Assembly: GCF_047511655.1 (NCBI RefSeq)
Contig: NC_133387.1
Span: forward strand, 18,594,353 to 18,658,352
Length of the DNA stretch: 64,000 nucleotides
Direction: 5' to 3'
DNA from: Castor canadensis
Lineage: Eukaryota > Chordata > Mammalia > Rodentia > Castoridae
Within the stretch, counting starts at the first letter, position 1, and each line of letters begins with the position of its first letter. Below are positions 47,831 to 60,810 of the stretch, in pieces. Position numbers and translations under genes: made by a program. The notes under the pieces are model-generated. The model made no database searches, was not told the DNA's origin, and saw only the letters and a program-made list of their open reading frames with translations.

Positions 47831-47899
47831 GTCCACTCATTCATTAGGAATGAAAATATTTAATACCCTTAGTTTATTATCACCACATTGCTTTACTTT

Positions 47900-48560
47900 T
47901 CAAAGAAATTTCGTATTTTCTCATGATTATTTTTTCAATGAACTTTAAAACAAACTGTAAAGTTTTCTACAAACCCACCTCACTCTCGCCACCAAATTTT
48001 GAGATTCAGTATCATCACATTGAATTTGTATGATAATGTGGAAGGACTTGAATTTTCTCCTACAAGAAAAAAATCTTTCCATTTATTCCAGTCTTCTCTT
48101 TTCTTTTTACAAGTTCTATAAATTTCTTTATGATTTTTGTGTGATTTTGTCTTTGTCAATAGTTGTGTTTAATTCCACTGTTTTCTGATTAGTTGCAATT
48201 TGAATTACATTGATTTTAACATTAATTTTTGCCATTCTCCTCACTGAGCTGTCTCATTGTTTGAAGTAATCTTTCAGTAGACTTTCTCCAGCTTTCCATA
48301 TAAACTATAGCATCATTTGACAATAACAAACACTGCCTCTTCCTTTGCAGTGTTTATATTTTTCATTTTAATATCCTTTCTTTTGAACTGTGGAAAACAT
48401 TATATATTACTAATGAAGTTAGTGAGCATCTTTGTCTTTTTCCTGAATTTAATGAGAACTCTTCAAGTAGTTTATTAGTTTAGTTTTTAAAGAACAACTT
48501 TTCCATACAGTCCTGTAAAATTGGGTTTTATTTTTATATATGGAAACAGAAAGATATATT
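47900..48560 (-). mobile_element. Old L1 ORF2 (RT region) remnant, antisense
   Basis: 'atagcatcatttgacaataa' near 48309-48328 is the reverse of the FADD-coding region, followed by 'cctcttcctttgcagtgttt', 'gtgagcatctttgtcttttt' and 'aatgagaactcttcaagtag' in the expected reverse order. No frame survives. Confidence 0.6.
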
Positions 48561-48959
48561 GGTGAATGTATGAAACACCCAACAGCATTTGTTTTTTCCC
48601 TTAGGAGATAGGCTGAGATCCTGCATTCAAATTATAAGGCTTCCTCAGTTCAAGCTCAGCATGGTATTTATGAGATATGTTTTTTTTTTTTAATTCTTAA
48701 TGTTCTGAAAGCTATTGCTTTGAGAAATTTCCTGGAATCCTTATAAGCTATTTAGCACCTTAATATTTGTGTGACACTCTATGCAAAATATTAATAAAGG
48801 GTAGTTCAAATAATTTAACTTTGTAGTCACTTTGTCATTCATCCTATCAGTTTGAGAAAGTTTAAAGAAATTTTTTAGAGTGAATAATTAACTTCACATA
48901 GCATGAACAAGAATTCTCAAGTCATCCTGATCTTTGCCTTTTTTTACAAAAAAAAAAAA
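48561..48959. other. Unassigned DNA
   Basis: Nothing recognised. Confidence 0.35.
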
Positions 48960-49095
48960 GGTGAAGACATTTCAAGAAAGGGAAAGGGGAAAGGGATACT
49001 AATGGACAATATGAATCAAACCAAAGGATTTTGTGTGCACATATGGAAATGCCACAATGAATCTCCTGGACAATTATTATATACTATTTTTTTAA
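48960..49095 (+). mobile_element. L1 3' end fragment, sense
   Basis: 'tgtgcacatatggaaatgcc', 'acaatgaatctcctggacaa' and 'ttattatatactattttt' follow the tail of the older L1 3'-UTR family. Confidence 0.5.
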
Positions 49096-49959
49096 AAAGG
49101 GGGGCTGATTCCTTAAGATTGTGAATATAAACTCTTTGAAACACATAAAAATCCTCTGGGTCTTTATGCTAAAATGCTTGGTTCTTAATTTCACTTGCTG
49201 CTAGGAAGCTACTGCATGTGAAGTGTTCTTTGCTGAGGGGTTAAAAGTTCCCAGTTTCCACCAGCCTTAGCAGACTGTTAGGAGAGAATGCACCATAGGC
49301 CTCGTGGAGAGGAGAAGCAGGCAGGAGCAGGGAACTGGAGAGCCTTCAAGGAAACAGCCAACCAGGGATATATTTCTCCTATGCATTATTTTTAGTCTTT
49401 TCATTTTCAGGGAGAAAACAGGAAGAACGTGGTTGATCTGAATTTGATTGAATGATTTCAAAAGGGTGTCTCAGATACATTTAGTGTTCATGCAATAATG
49501 CTCAACTTTCGTCTTGATTTGTGAATTTCCTTTGGCCAGACAGGGAGAATGAAAGCAATTATTACAGGTTGCATAATGTTTCTTTGATAAAATTCATCTT
49601 AAAAATGCCTGACTGTCTTTCAGACCTTCTGTCTTCATTAACAATATAACCTCCTGTCAGGGATGATATATATAAAGTATGGGTGTCTGAAAACTTCTAG
49701 ATAGAAGTTACATCATGAAGAAATAGCTGTAGAATATGATTTCGCATCAATATCATAAAAAATTTACATAAAGTAATATTACAAGTAAATAAACCCATTT
49801 TTTCAGTCATTTCTATCAGTGTCTTCCCATAAAAGAATCGTCATTAAATTCACACATTTCACAGGGAAAAAAAATGCACTCTAACGTAAATGTTATGTGA
49901 GTAATGTTCATTAAATCATAATTATACTGAAAATAGTGTGTTGTTTTACACCAGAAATG
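49096..49959. other. Unassigned DNA
   Basis: No repeat or exon recognised. Confidence 0.4.
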
Positions 49960-50130
49960 GCAGTAGTCTTGTAATGGGAAGAGCTCTGTTCCAGGAGAGA
50001 GATGATCCAGGTGACACTCTAATCTTGAAGAAGTTCCTTACTTTCGTCTAATCTCTCCTTCCTAATCTCTGAAACGGAGATAGAGTTGTTTTGAGAATTA
50101 AATGGAAGAACATATAAAAAAGTGTTTGTA
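49960..50130 (+). mobile_element. MIR SINE, sense
   Basis: 'ggaagagctctgttccagga', 'aatctctgaaacggagatag' and 'agttgttttgagaattaaat' match the MIR body and tail in order. Confidence 0.65.
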
Positions 50131-52782
50131 CAGCTTACTTTTTTAATGTGTTAAAACATAATTTTAAGGATCATATTTTATTTTAGAAGAGAAATTTTGG
50201 GATTATCTTGCAAAGTTATTCCATTACTAATACTTATATTGGTCACTTTCCTCCTTGTTATACGTATTAGAAATTTCACAATGGAATTGCAAATTATTTG
50301 TGATTAATTTTCATGTGCCCATTTAATCATTAACTCATTGAAATATGTATAATATAAATATATGCACACATATAAACACACATGTGCATAGAAGAGAGAG
50401 TATATTGATAGGTATTATAAAAAAAAGCAGATATGATTCTAACCCTTGTGAAACTTACTGTCTAGTGGAGATGGAAGATGTAGAGAAATAAATGTCAACT
50501 TGATGATATGATATGAGGATTTCCCCTACCCAGGGAAACAGGAAGAGTTTCTTGAACCCCACGAGTTCCTATTCATCTTTCATAAAAATGTTGGTCCAAT
50601 TGTCAACCAAAATTTATATAAAAGATGAATAGGAACTGACAAGGGGAAAACTGGAAGAACTGTTTAATCTCGGGCAAAGCCCTGAGACAGGATGAAGCAT
50701 GGCTAGTAACCAGGACACAGTAAGTTTGGCCCTGTGAAAGCATAAATGAGAGAGTGAAACTATAAAGATGTCACCAGGGACCTATTTAAAAATTCATATG
50801 TGGAGGTCACAGGAAAGGGATGGAAAAACAAGGTAATAAATTCAGTTGATCATGAGAGGTTTGAAAAATGCAAAGGTTACAAGGAAATCTGGGCTTTTCT
50901 TTCCAGAGAAGTCACAAGGCAAAGACAAGCAATAAGATAAGCAATGGTTTGCTGGAGTTCAGAAAGTCCTCAAAAACCCTGCTGAAGAAGAAAGGTATCC
51001 TAGGAGGGTTCCTGGGTGTTTTCTGTCCTAGTTCATGTTGTCAATAGAATATAGAATTCCCCCCACATAAAAGAATGTGTCAGTCACAGAGAAGTTAGAG
51101 AACAGTGGAGAAAGCCTGGGCTGCAGCTGTGACTGCTTCTTCACAGACTGCAAAGTTCTCACACTTTATCTAAAGGCATTCTCTAATCCCCAAATCCAAG
51201 TTTTAGAAAATATCTTATTAGATTTTTAGGTTTCTCACTTCCTCCTGAATTGTTTCCTTCAAGGGTCATCCTTTTCCTGCTAAGATGCTCAGATCACAGG
51301 TAATCTCGATTTTCAACCTTTACTAGAACATTGTTTCAGTGAGTGGCCTTTTTCTTTTTCAAAAAGAAACCTAGATTACATTACTTTTAAATATGACTGG
51401 TTGCATAACAAGAATACAGAGCATCCCTGAGAGGCATCTTATGAGGGCTTCTTCAGGGCACTCAATGACCTGGTGACAACAGATTTAAATCCACAGTCAA
51501 GCCAGAGCATGCTTCAGCCAAATAACTGGTTGTTCCCTGGATTTTGCCCAGGGGTGTACCTTACTTTCCCATTACAAGAACATGATTAGGCCCGCAAAAC
51601 TGAAGGGCTTATCATCCCTCTACCTTTTCTAAAAACTATCAGAAAATTCTTGAATTATCTGACTGTACAAAAATAGTCTTGTTTTACACGTCAGATAGTA
51701 GTAGTTGTACCTAATTGGCCATAACTTTTAGCCTAGCAAATAGTACATCAGCAAGATGAAATAAGCAGAATCAAGAAAGAGAAAGCAATGCAAGATGTGA
51801 AGGAAGAACATCAAGAAAAATCAATAAACAAAAAAATTTCAGAGTAGAGGCTCAGAGAGTAAAATTTATTTAGGGCACAACACAGCTAGCCAGAAGAAAA
51901 GATACTATTTCAAGTGAAAAAATTAAATCATTTAACATGTAAGTGGAGTCACAAGCCATAATTAATATCTAAATTAAAATTACACATATCAACCATATGC
52001 TAATTGTGACCAGTATAGTAATTTAGATCCAGATAGATGTTCTGTGGTCTTACTTTTAAATTGAAATATAGCAGAGCTGAGAAAAAAATCATCAGACAGA
52101 ATAACATGATAATTATATAGCAACATACTTTCATTTGAAATAAGATATTGATCACTGGTATGATGTACATTTGTTATGTGCTAATGTACTTCAACAGAGC
52201 AAAGTAGGATGACAGATCTGGAGTAATTATATAAAATTGACAGCTTATTTATCACTGTTTGTGATTATTTCAAAGCACTGGCATTTCCATGAATTATGAC
52301 ATGTCATCTCATGTGTATACAAATGTTAAATCATTTATGGCAACAATTGGTCATTAACTATAGCACAAGCTGAAAGATGGTACCTATAGGACTTTCAATT
52401 AAAGGAATGAATCTGATGTTAGGCTATGCAATTAATTTGACAAGCATGCTGAAGTTTTAAAGGTAACTCATATTTCATTCATTTTTTTCCATCTATAAAA
52501 TGTTATTGAAATGATCTAAATAAGCACGTGAACAACATATAGCATTTGTCATTAAAAAATTGTCCTTAAAGCTGTAAGATTTGTGCTAGGGAATACCAAC
52601 TACCTGATCTCTGGAAAAAGTGGTTCTATCACCACCACCCCCCCCCCCCCGCCACCACCAACACACACACCCATTAGACAAGGAATTCTGTTAACCAAGT
52701 TTCTAGATATCTGGTAAGAAAATTGTCTATTAATTTCTCTAGGACTAAGGTAAGGAAAGATAGAATGATGGGGAAATGGTAC
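50131..52782. other. Unassigned DNA with a C-rich low-complexity spot
   Basis: A trace at 50440-50490 ('gtgaaacttactgtctagtg') may be antisense L2. A C run with flanking CCA and CA repeats lies at 52632-52671. No exon or RNA gene seen in these 2.6 kb. Confidence 0.4.
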
Positions 52783-53150
52783 TATGGTTTGACATGAGGG
52801 TCCCCCATAGCTTCATATGTTGAAATTCAATTCCCACTGTGAGGTATTAAGAGGGTAGAAATGAAATCTGACTATGATATCTAGAGCTGGTGCCTTTGAG
52901 AACTTATTTAGGATGAGATAAGGTCACTAGGGTATAGTCGCCATGACTGAATCCCTGTGGCTTTATAAGAGAGACCAGAGTGCACACACACACCTGTTTC
53001 TTGCCATGTGATGCCCTATAATTCCTCAGGACACGGACAGCAAAAAACTATCACTGGTTGAGACTCCTAGACTTTATACCTCCAGCTAAAATAAACCCCT
53101 TTTTTAAATAACTTACCCAGTCGGTGTTATTTTGTTGTTAACAAACACAA
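52783..53150 (+). mobile_element. MaLR LTR (MST/MLT1-like), sense
   Basis: 'actatggtttgacatgaggg', 'tccccca', 'cttcatatgttgaaattcaa', 'ttgccatgtgatgcc' and 'agctaaaataaacccctttt' (AATAAA at 53090) then 'acttacccagtcggtgttat' match the MaLR LTR in order from the U3 start to near the U5 end. A solo LTR, the best-preserved MaLR copy in the window. Confidence 0.8.
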
Positions 53151-54899
53151 TACAGGAGGCTATTACAAGAGTAACATAAAAAAAGCAGATAAGGTTATAA
53201 GAAAAACAAGGTCAAAGAAAGAAAAGAGGTCTAGGAGAGAACAGGAAAAAAGAGAAATAAATTCAGGAGCAAATTTTCTACTGGGAATTGATTCAATTCA
53301 ATATTTAAAGAGTATCTACTAAGGGTCAGTCAACTTGACCTTATTTGATTGGTGCAAGTAAGTATTGAACCAATATTTAAGGAGCCAAAGTTTGAAGAAC
53401 CATCTGGATTCCCGTATGTCTTCATGGAGTCTGAGGTCACATTCATAGGTCAGAAAGTATTTTTGCATATTTAACTTCTCTGCAGAAATGCTGCTCAGAT
53501 TTCTCCACAATTTTTCTGGAAATTGTAAGAGAAGTCTCTATTGTACTCTTTGAGTTAGTCCTCTTGCCTGCCACATGGTATAACCATTTATTCCTCCCTT
53601 CCCCTGCCTCTGGATCTATCTATGCATCCAGTTTCTACCTCTGCCAAGAGCAAAAGTGGGAAATCTGCTGCGGACATCCTCCAAAAGCAGAACCCTCCAT
53701 CCTTGCCAAGCACTGTCAAGAGAGCCAGCCAAGGACTTCATCAGGCTGTCAGTGCCCCATGTCAAGAAGACTGACATTTGTGAAGAGGGTACCTATGCCT
53801 GATGTCGTGAGTCCTGTTAGCTATGCTGAATTCCCTGGCTCTAGTCTTAACAAAAGCTTCTGGCATTGCCTTCTGTTGCTGTAAAAGGTTCTGGCATGAA
53901 TACTGCTGATCACATTCTCAGTGATCCAACCCTTAATATTTAATTGATCTTCCATAGCTGTTCTCCTTGTGATCTGTGGTGAGGTCTGCAGGACTGGCTG
54001 GAAAATGATGAAGTGTGAGATACCAGTCACCATGCAACCTTTGCACCTAGCTGTGCCCTTTCAATAGGTGGAGCTTTCCTGAGCAATGTAAACAGGAGTG
54101 TCAGATTCTGATGCAACGTAAGAATGAGGACTGGCTAGGCTTCATGGGATGCCAGAGCTGAAGGCAGAGATAAGATCCAGGGTTCCTTGGGATTAGTCTG
54201 CTTCCTGCCCCCAGTAAGAAGATGCTAAACCAGTAGAGCCCAATTATGGAAAACTCTTCCACAGAAAGTGTTCAAATTGTCAGTATAAATTTTTTTGGAA
54301 TGGAAACATAGACCTCAATACAAAAGGACAGATGTAGAAGAATTTGGCTCCTTTCTGAACTCTATGGTATTAATTCTGAAGGGATGAAAAGTGTCATAGG
54401 CAGATTGTACTGCATAGGAGACTCCAGACAAAGGAAATGCCCATACAAATCTGCTGCCTCTATTTCTTCTGCTGCGAATATCACTGACAAAATAAATCAT
54501 GAACTTATTGTGTCTTAATGTATTGTCTCTTCTTACCAATCTGATCCATAGTAGTTATGTTAAAGGAAGACAGCAACTTCCAAAGTAAAAGCACAGTGGA
54601 GGACAAAGGGAACAGTCCAGAACAACAATTCTAAGGGTACAAGCACAGGCTAATCCAGGTCAGAAGCAGCAGTCTTGTAATCAGCCAGTGTGGTAACCAG
54701 CTTCACACCCTAATGTCTCCTCTGAGCTTGCTGGCTTATAGAACCTCTAAACTGAGGGAGAGTCCTTTAAACCATCTGGTGTGCTGCCCACTGAATATCT
54801 ACTTGCAAATGAGGGCTGTTGAACTAATTCTGGTTAATAGACAATACAAGAAAAGACTGTGTCAGTCAAAAACATTTAAGAACTGATGAGCATCCCTTC
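53151..54899. other. Unassigned DNA, possibly retroviral in origin
   Basis: Relatively balanced base composition. A 106-codon ORF at 53564-53884 and a 74-codon antisense ORF at 54315-54539 have no recognised homology. The position between two MaLR-like LTR pieces could mean a MaLR internal region, but no gag-like or pol-like motif was seen. Confidence 0.3.
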
Positions 54900-55100
54900 C
54901 CTAAGTTCTTTGTCTCCGTTATGGGAATTGCAAAGGGAACACAGTAAGCTATGTGCCTTTGTGTCTGGGCAGAAGAGTAGCTATGTGAGTTCCAGCCCAT
55001 CATCAACCACTACTGGTGGAATGAGTGAAACATAAACTTCTGAGGTAAGCCATTATGATTTGGGGATTCACTTTTTACAGTATCATATCCTGACACAGTT
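54900..55100 (+). mobile_element. MLT1-like LTR end, sense
   Basis: 'aaacttctgaggtaagccat' and 'tatgatttggggattcactt' resemble the MLT1 end ('taagccactgagattttggggtt...ttacagcagca'). Weak. Confidence 0.35.
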
Positions 55101-56626
55101 ATTTGCATCAGGAAATCTTCCCAGCCTCTAAATAATAAACACCTTCATTTCTTAGTCTGCCTGTCCTTACTTAAGGTCTCATTCATAGTTTCAAGTTTAT
55201 CTTTTGGAATTGCTCTTATTTCTTAGGCTAGCTACCCAGAATATCAACTTGACTCCCATTGGCCAGTACATGCTGGCTAGGCCTAAACCAAGAAACTCAA
55301 AGGAATCACAAAAGGAGGATCAGGAGAGACTTCCCCCTGCATCCGTAGAGGCAGAGGACATCTTTAGGGAGCTTTGCCATACTTAACCATGCCTACAGTG
55401 AACTCTGTTTAATCTCAAAACATGACCTTTATTATATATTCAAAAACAGAACACACTACTCCTGTGCTAAAACTGCAATCACAATGACCAACTATTTGCC
55501 AAGCTATATTTGACCATTTTTCCAAAGATAGACCCTCCGATAGGGCACCATAGAATTATTGTCTATATGTAAGCACCACTAGAATCAACATTATAATAAA
55601 TAAAATCTGGATAACACTGTCAATGCCCCTGTGTTTAGAAATAGGAGATAGAAATGTTCTCAAGTCTACCTAAATGTTATATAGAAATTATACTGGACAA
55701 ATAGCTGTGATGAAAAAATATAATTATTATTATGGATGAAAACAATGTCCTGCATTACTTTCTCACCATTTTAAAAGCATCTGAAATATACTTATGAGAT
55801 ACATTAAAGAGGTTAGTTTCTAGTGTCCAATTCTAAATGGATTATTTCCAGTGTTCTCTAGGGTATATTTTTATCACAGTATCAATTTATTATAAAGGTC
55901 AATATTTTTTTCTCTTTTAAATTCTTTCAAGTGGGTTGTTAAAGACCATTTTCTGAAGTATTTAAAATTCTAACAAACCACTGCAAAATTATCAGAAAAG
56001 TCCTTTGGGATTAAAAAAAAATACCATTTGATGCAACATGAGCCTGGGTTACAGTAAAAAATCATTAAGAAAAGGTCAGCTCTGAAAAACAAAGAACAAA
56101 GGCAAAAAACATCAGGCATCTTGAAAACACTAGAGTCAATGGAGTTTATTCAAAGCACCCTTTCAGACAATGAAGCCCAGAGTTTGGAAGTGTTGGTTTC
56201 TCAAGAAATTGAGAATATCCATCGTGCAGTTGCAGTTAAGGCTAGGTTTGTATTTTCCTTCTTCCTATCATTTTAACATACACTTGTTTTAATTTCTTCC
56301 TTTGATTCTGTGCCTCTCAAACAGGAAGGGAGCTTTATATGGTCAAAAACCAGTCTGTTCAACCAATCTTCCTTTGGTATGTAGAGCTTGAATATAAAGA
56401 TTTGTTGAATGAATTAATGAATGTTTTCAGGCTTCTAAGACAAGAATCAGAGTTTTTTTTTAAAATCCATCTATCAGGTTACTTGTTAACAAGACACCAA
56501 AATTGGTTTGATACTTTTTACATCAAGGTCTTTCAACAGGCCTGCTATTTTATTTTTGAGAGGGCACCAATGGAGTTTTTGCCTCATATTCCATCCTCAG
56601 CCTTCTACCAAGAATGGGTCAGGGTC
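55101..56626. other. Unassigned A+T-rich DNA
   Basis: Nothing recognised. Confidence 0.4.
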
Positions 56627-57151
56627 AAAGTAAAGAGCATTAGATCAAGGGCAAACACAACAAGGGGATTGGACTATGAGCACATGATAAAAGCAAGAGC
56701 ACACAAGGGAGGGGTGAGGATAGGTAAGACACCTAAAAAACTAGCTAGCATTTGTTGCCCTTAATGCAGAGAAACTAAAGCAGATACCTTAAAGCAACTG
56801 AGGCCAATAGGAAAAGGGGACCAGGAACTAGAGAAAAGGTTAGATCAAAAAGAATTAACCTAGAAGGTAACACACACGCACAGGAAATCAATGTGAGTCA
56901 ATGCCCTGTATAGCTATCCTTATCTCAACCAGCAAAACCCCTTGTTCCTTCCTATTATTGCTTATACTCTCTCTACAACAAAATTAGAGATAAGGGCAAA
57001 ATAGTTTCTGCTGGGTATTGAGGGGGGAGCGGGAGGGGGTGGAGTGGGTGGTAAGGGAGGGGGTGGGGGCTGGGGGGAGAAATGAACCAAGCCTTGTATG
57101 CACATATGAATAATAAAAGAAAAATGAAAAAAAAAAAAAGTAAAGAGCATT
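56627..57151 (+). mobile_element. 5'-truncated L1 3' end, copy E, with target-site duplication
   Basis: The L1 part is 56642-57136; it starts at the ancestral ORF2 stop region and is nearly identical to 11885-12387 of copy B. Flanks are 'aaagtaaagagcatt' at 56627-56641 and 57137-57151, a perfect 15-bp target-site duplication. A G-rich tract is at 57021-57078. The 141-codon ORF at 56339-56764 is an accident: its first part is host DNA and its last 41 codons are L1 read past the lost stop. Confidence 0.93.
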
Positions 57152-58683
57152 TTACTACTCAGCTGTGCCTCACTGTAGAACTCTCTCTGCAATGAACTTA
57201 CCTGTATGTGCTTTTTCTTCTTGACAAGAAGTGGTTTCAAAGAAAGTCACACTTGGTAAATTGTTACTCTTGAAGGTGGCCTGCCCATATTTAGCAGAAC
57301 TCTAGATTTTGATGTCAGGCAGCTGCTCTTATTCCTCATAGATTGGCTTGCTCTCCCATGGAGGAAGAAAGTTTCTAGGTGCATGTAGGATGAAGAGCAC
57401 AATGCTCACATATTTTAAGAATACAAGTTTGTCTCTATTCTGGATTAATGTCCTACTCTGTGATTCAGCAAAAATCACTACTCATATCACAGTTTGGGCC
57501 CAAAGCCCCAGATAATGACCCAGTGTTCCTTGCCTTAGCCTTGGCCTCCATACATTTACTTCCCCATAGAAGCAGGGCTTGTTGTATGGTAGGATTTATT
57601 TATACCCCTGGGGCCCTACTGCCTACCTCTTTATATAGAAAACTCTTATTTCTACAAACTCCCTTTAACATAGCTTGGATCTGTTTCACTTCTGGTAAGT
57701 TTTTAACAGCATTATTTCAATCTATACAAACCAATGAATGGAGTTATAAACAAACACAACAATTTTTAAATATTCTTCATCATTTGACTGAGGTAATCAC
57801 ATCTTGTGGTTTTAAAAAAAGACAAATGAATATTATAAATTAAAAATGATAATTTTAGTATCGATTCAGTATGGTTTTACAATGAATTATAAGACATCTT
57901 TGATAATATCATCTAGTTTAAAAACACAAGAAATGTTGCTTGTCTATATATGTATATATACATATATTCTTTTTTTAATTTTGCAAGTCAATCTTGTCCA
58001 TGATGAAAGTTCAGCTTGTGGGAGTGCCTGTCACACCTGTCTCAACAAGGAGACAATGAAGAATTATATTTTTAACCTCAGTTTAGGGCACCTTCTGAGC
58101 CAGAGTGGTAGTATTTCAGTACTATTTCTGAACTGATGCTACCTGGACAGCTACCAATCAGGAGGGCACCGAGGGCAATAGCTCAATCACTGTGGCCAAA
58201 TAAACCTGTGCACAAAGGACCTCTGGGCATTTACACAGCCAAGACCATCCTTATACTAGAAAATAGATTTGTGTAGCAAGGCCCCCTAAGCCCTCTTTTA
58301 CCCTGCGTGGGGTCAATGTGAAACATTAATCAACTGAGAACAAAATACTGAGCTCCCAAAGGGAAATGATTGCAGCACAACATTATCTTCTTTCCTTTAT
58401 GTTAGAAGCCCACAACAATTGTATCTTCCATCTATAAAATCCTCCCATCTGGTGTAAAGATACCATCTATAAGTTCTATCCTCTCCATAGAGAGTTGGGA
58501 AAGGGAAGTTGGTCCAGTACAGTAAATTTAAACCAAAATATGGATTCTAACCTGGAGTTTGCCTCTGACCACATGTATTACCACAGGCAAACTGCCTAAG
58601 CTTCAGGATTTCTTTCAGACATAAATTGTATATATTTTATGGGCTTCCCCAACTAGCTTCCAGAGCTGCTATAAGGACCAAAG
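57152..58683. other. Unassigned DNA
   Basis: A 131-codon ORF at 57448-57843 has no recognised motif. 58000-58330 has near-balanced composition and could be an LTR remnant, but no diagnostic signal was found. Confidence 0.35.
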
Positions 58684-58853
58684 CAGTGATTCCCAAGCTT
58701 TAAGGAGCCATGTGAAGAGCTTGCTAAAGCACGGATTGTGGGGTCTCAGAGTTTCTGATTTAACAGGTCTGGGTGGAGAAGTAGAGAGTTTGCATTTCTA
58801 ACAAGTTCCCAGATGATGCTGATGCTACCTAGAGACCACAAGTTGAGAATTAC
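58684..58853 (+). mobile_element. MER5-like non-autonomous hAT DNA transposon
   Basis: 'cagtgattcccaagctttaa' at the left and 'aagttgagaattac' at the right are its degraded inverted termini. Between them 'tcagagtttctgatttaaca', 'tttgcatttctaacaagttc' and 'ccagatgatgctgatgctac' match the family in order. About 170 bp, ancient and long inactive. Confidence 0.8.
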
Positions 58854-59062
58854 AGGAAAAGAGACGATATTATTTGTTAAAGGCAAATTCAAATGCCTGT
58901 GTTTCAAGTCCCACCTTGACCTGTTCCCCCAAATTTCTATCATCCTAAAAATATCTATCATCTCTTCTCAATTAATCCACCTTTGATGAACATGTGATCT
59001 ATGACTATCCTCAGAGCCTAGGTTAAAGGCTGAATTTTATAATATGCACTCAATCTTAAAAG

Positions 59063-59155
59063 CCAGTGGGGTGGCACAGTGGCTCAATTGGCAGACCACC
59101 TGCTTAGCAAGCATGAGGCCCTGAACTTTACCCCCAGTAGTGGCAAAAATTAAAA
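59063..59155 (+). mobile_element. ID-like tRNA-derived SINE
   Basis: 'gtggcacagtggctcaattg', 'gcagaccacctgcttagcaa', 'gcatgaggccctgaacttta' and 'cccccagtagtggcaaaaat', followed by an A-rich end. Confidence 0.85.
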
Positions 59156-60386
59156 ATCCAGTGAAGTGAAGTAGTATATTTAGAAGAATTTTGAAAATGC
59201 AAAATATTATCCAATAATAGAGTGAACTATCTACATCTATCTGGGTAACTATGTGACATGAGGTCATTTAAGAATCGAACCAACTTCCAACCTGTTGCTC
59301 CATCACCTTCCAGGAGCTTGTCCTTTTCTATGTGGTTACAATTATTTCATGGCCATGACTGTATTCCAGGATCACTAGAAGGGCAGAAGGAAACTCAGCA
59401 CAAGGCCCAGATGTTAAATGCAAAACTCAGACATCCATTGATCTACACTTGACAAATAACCACATATAACTCCAGAGGAAGCAGGGAAATTGGTCTCCAT
59501 ATGGTCATTCATGTATCCAAATAAAACTCAAGTCCTAAAAGATAAAAAGGAAAATGAATTTGGAGGTACAAACAGAAGTAACTGCCATAGGAAATAATTT
59601 TGGGACACCCATTTCCCTATATATCTCTCCACACATAGAACACTTTCACCCTCTTTCCCCAAAATTAAACCCAAGTCAGAGGCCAGTATCTCTGACTTAC
59701 ACATAAAAAAGTGAAAGAAGAATTCCAGGGAAAGCAGTTCACGTTTAAGAAGCTGAATATTGCTTTTCATATAGCATCAGTCCAAATTCAGTCAAGCTCT
59801 CTACAAAGAAGTCAGGAAAATATAGCTTCTAGCTAGGGATCATGCATTCAGTTGAATTATAAGACTGAATTCTTCTTCTTATGTAATTTGAGGATTTACT
59901 TTTCTAATGAAAACTGAATTTCAACTAATTTCTACACCACATACACAAATAGCTGTGTTCATTTATCATTTTAGCTCTCACAATACCTTGTTCATTGTAG
60001 GTGGTCAATATATATTTGCTAATTTTTCTCTGAATAAAAAGGTAACAACATCACAAACAACTGAAAGCCAAGTGCATAGACCAAAGAGGTTAAATTTTTG
60101 AAATAATTCGCCAATTAGTTTAACAGATCAATATATTGTTTCTTGAGACTTGCAGAGATAAAACAACTTGTTGAGTTAGTTAAATTTGTGTAAAATGATC
60201 AGACTTTGATTGTAATTTTAAATAGGGTCTTTGATGATATAAGATATCACTAACTATTAACTGGCCTCTTGTAGCTCAATAGCTTTCAAAGCTATTTAGA
60301 AACAGAAGAACCATTTCCAGTACAAAACAGCACACTGTTTTCAATATAATTATGTTGTATTTTTCTTCTGGTGATCTATCCTAGCT

Positions 60387-60387
<1 letters not shown>
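59156..60387. other. Unassigned DNA
   Basis: No confident repeat, exon or RNA gene. Confidence 0.4.

Positions 60388-60435
<48 letters not shown>
60388..60435. repeat. (TG)n microsatellite
   Basis: Twenty-four uninterrupted TG units. Confidence 0.97.
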
Positions 60436-60438
<3 letters not shown>

Positions 60439-60469
60439 GATTTGTTGTTATTCGGTTAGTTGTTTTTGG

Positions 60470-60662
60470 CATTTTTTGCTTTGTTTTGTTTTACAGTACT
60501 GGGGTTCGAATACATGCTAGGCAAGTGCTCTATTGTTTAAACTACACCCTAGCCCTTTTGTTTTTATTTTTGACAGGGTCTTACTACCTTTGCCTGGCAT
60601 TGTCTTGACCTTAGGTTCCTCCTGAATAGCTGTGATTACAGGCATGAGCCACCACACCCAAC
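60470..60662 (-). mobile_element. Composite SINE (7SL-like plus ID-like), antisense
   Basis: 'ttacagtactggggttcgaa' then 'tacatgctaggcaagtgctc' is an ID-like unit in reverse. It is followed by 'gacagggtcttactaccttt' and 'tgtgattacaggcatgagcc' then 'accacaccc', a 7SL-like unit in reverse. The T-rich stretch at 60476-60492 is the former A tail. Confidence 0.8.
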
Positions 60663-60810
60663 TTATGTATGTTATCTTACATCTCTCAACAATTCTTTGA
60701 GAAGGGTAACTTTGTCCTTGTTCTTAATATAGCAAATTAAAATTCAAAAAGATTTAGTGACTTACATTTTTGACACAAAATACTAGGCATTTGGTAATAT
60801 CAGGAATATT

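Noticed and set aside
53564..53884. 106-codon ORF with many Cys, Pro and Ser
   Set aside because: Considered as a possible exon, but the ends lack clear splice signals in frame and no family is recognised.
57448..57843. 131-codon ORF in unique DNA
   Set aside because: No recognised family or motif, and its length is within chance expectation for a 64-kb six-frame search.
60388..60435. (TG)n run as a CRISPR or regulatory array
   Set aside because: A simple dinucleotide microsatellite with no spacer structure. CRISPR arrays are not expected in this genome and none was seen.
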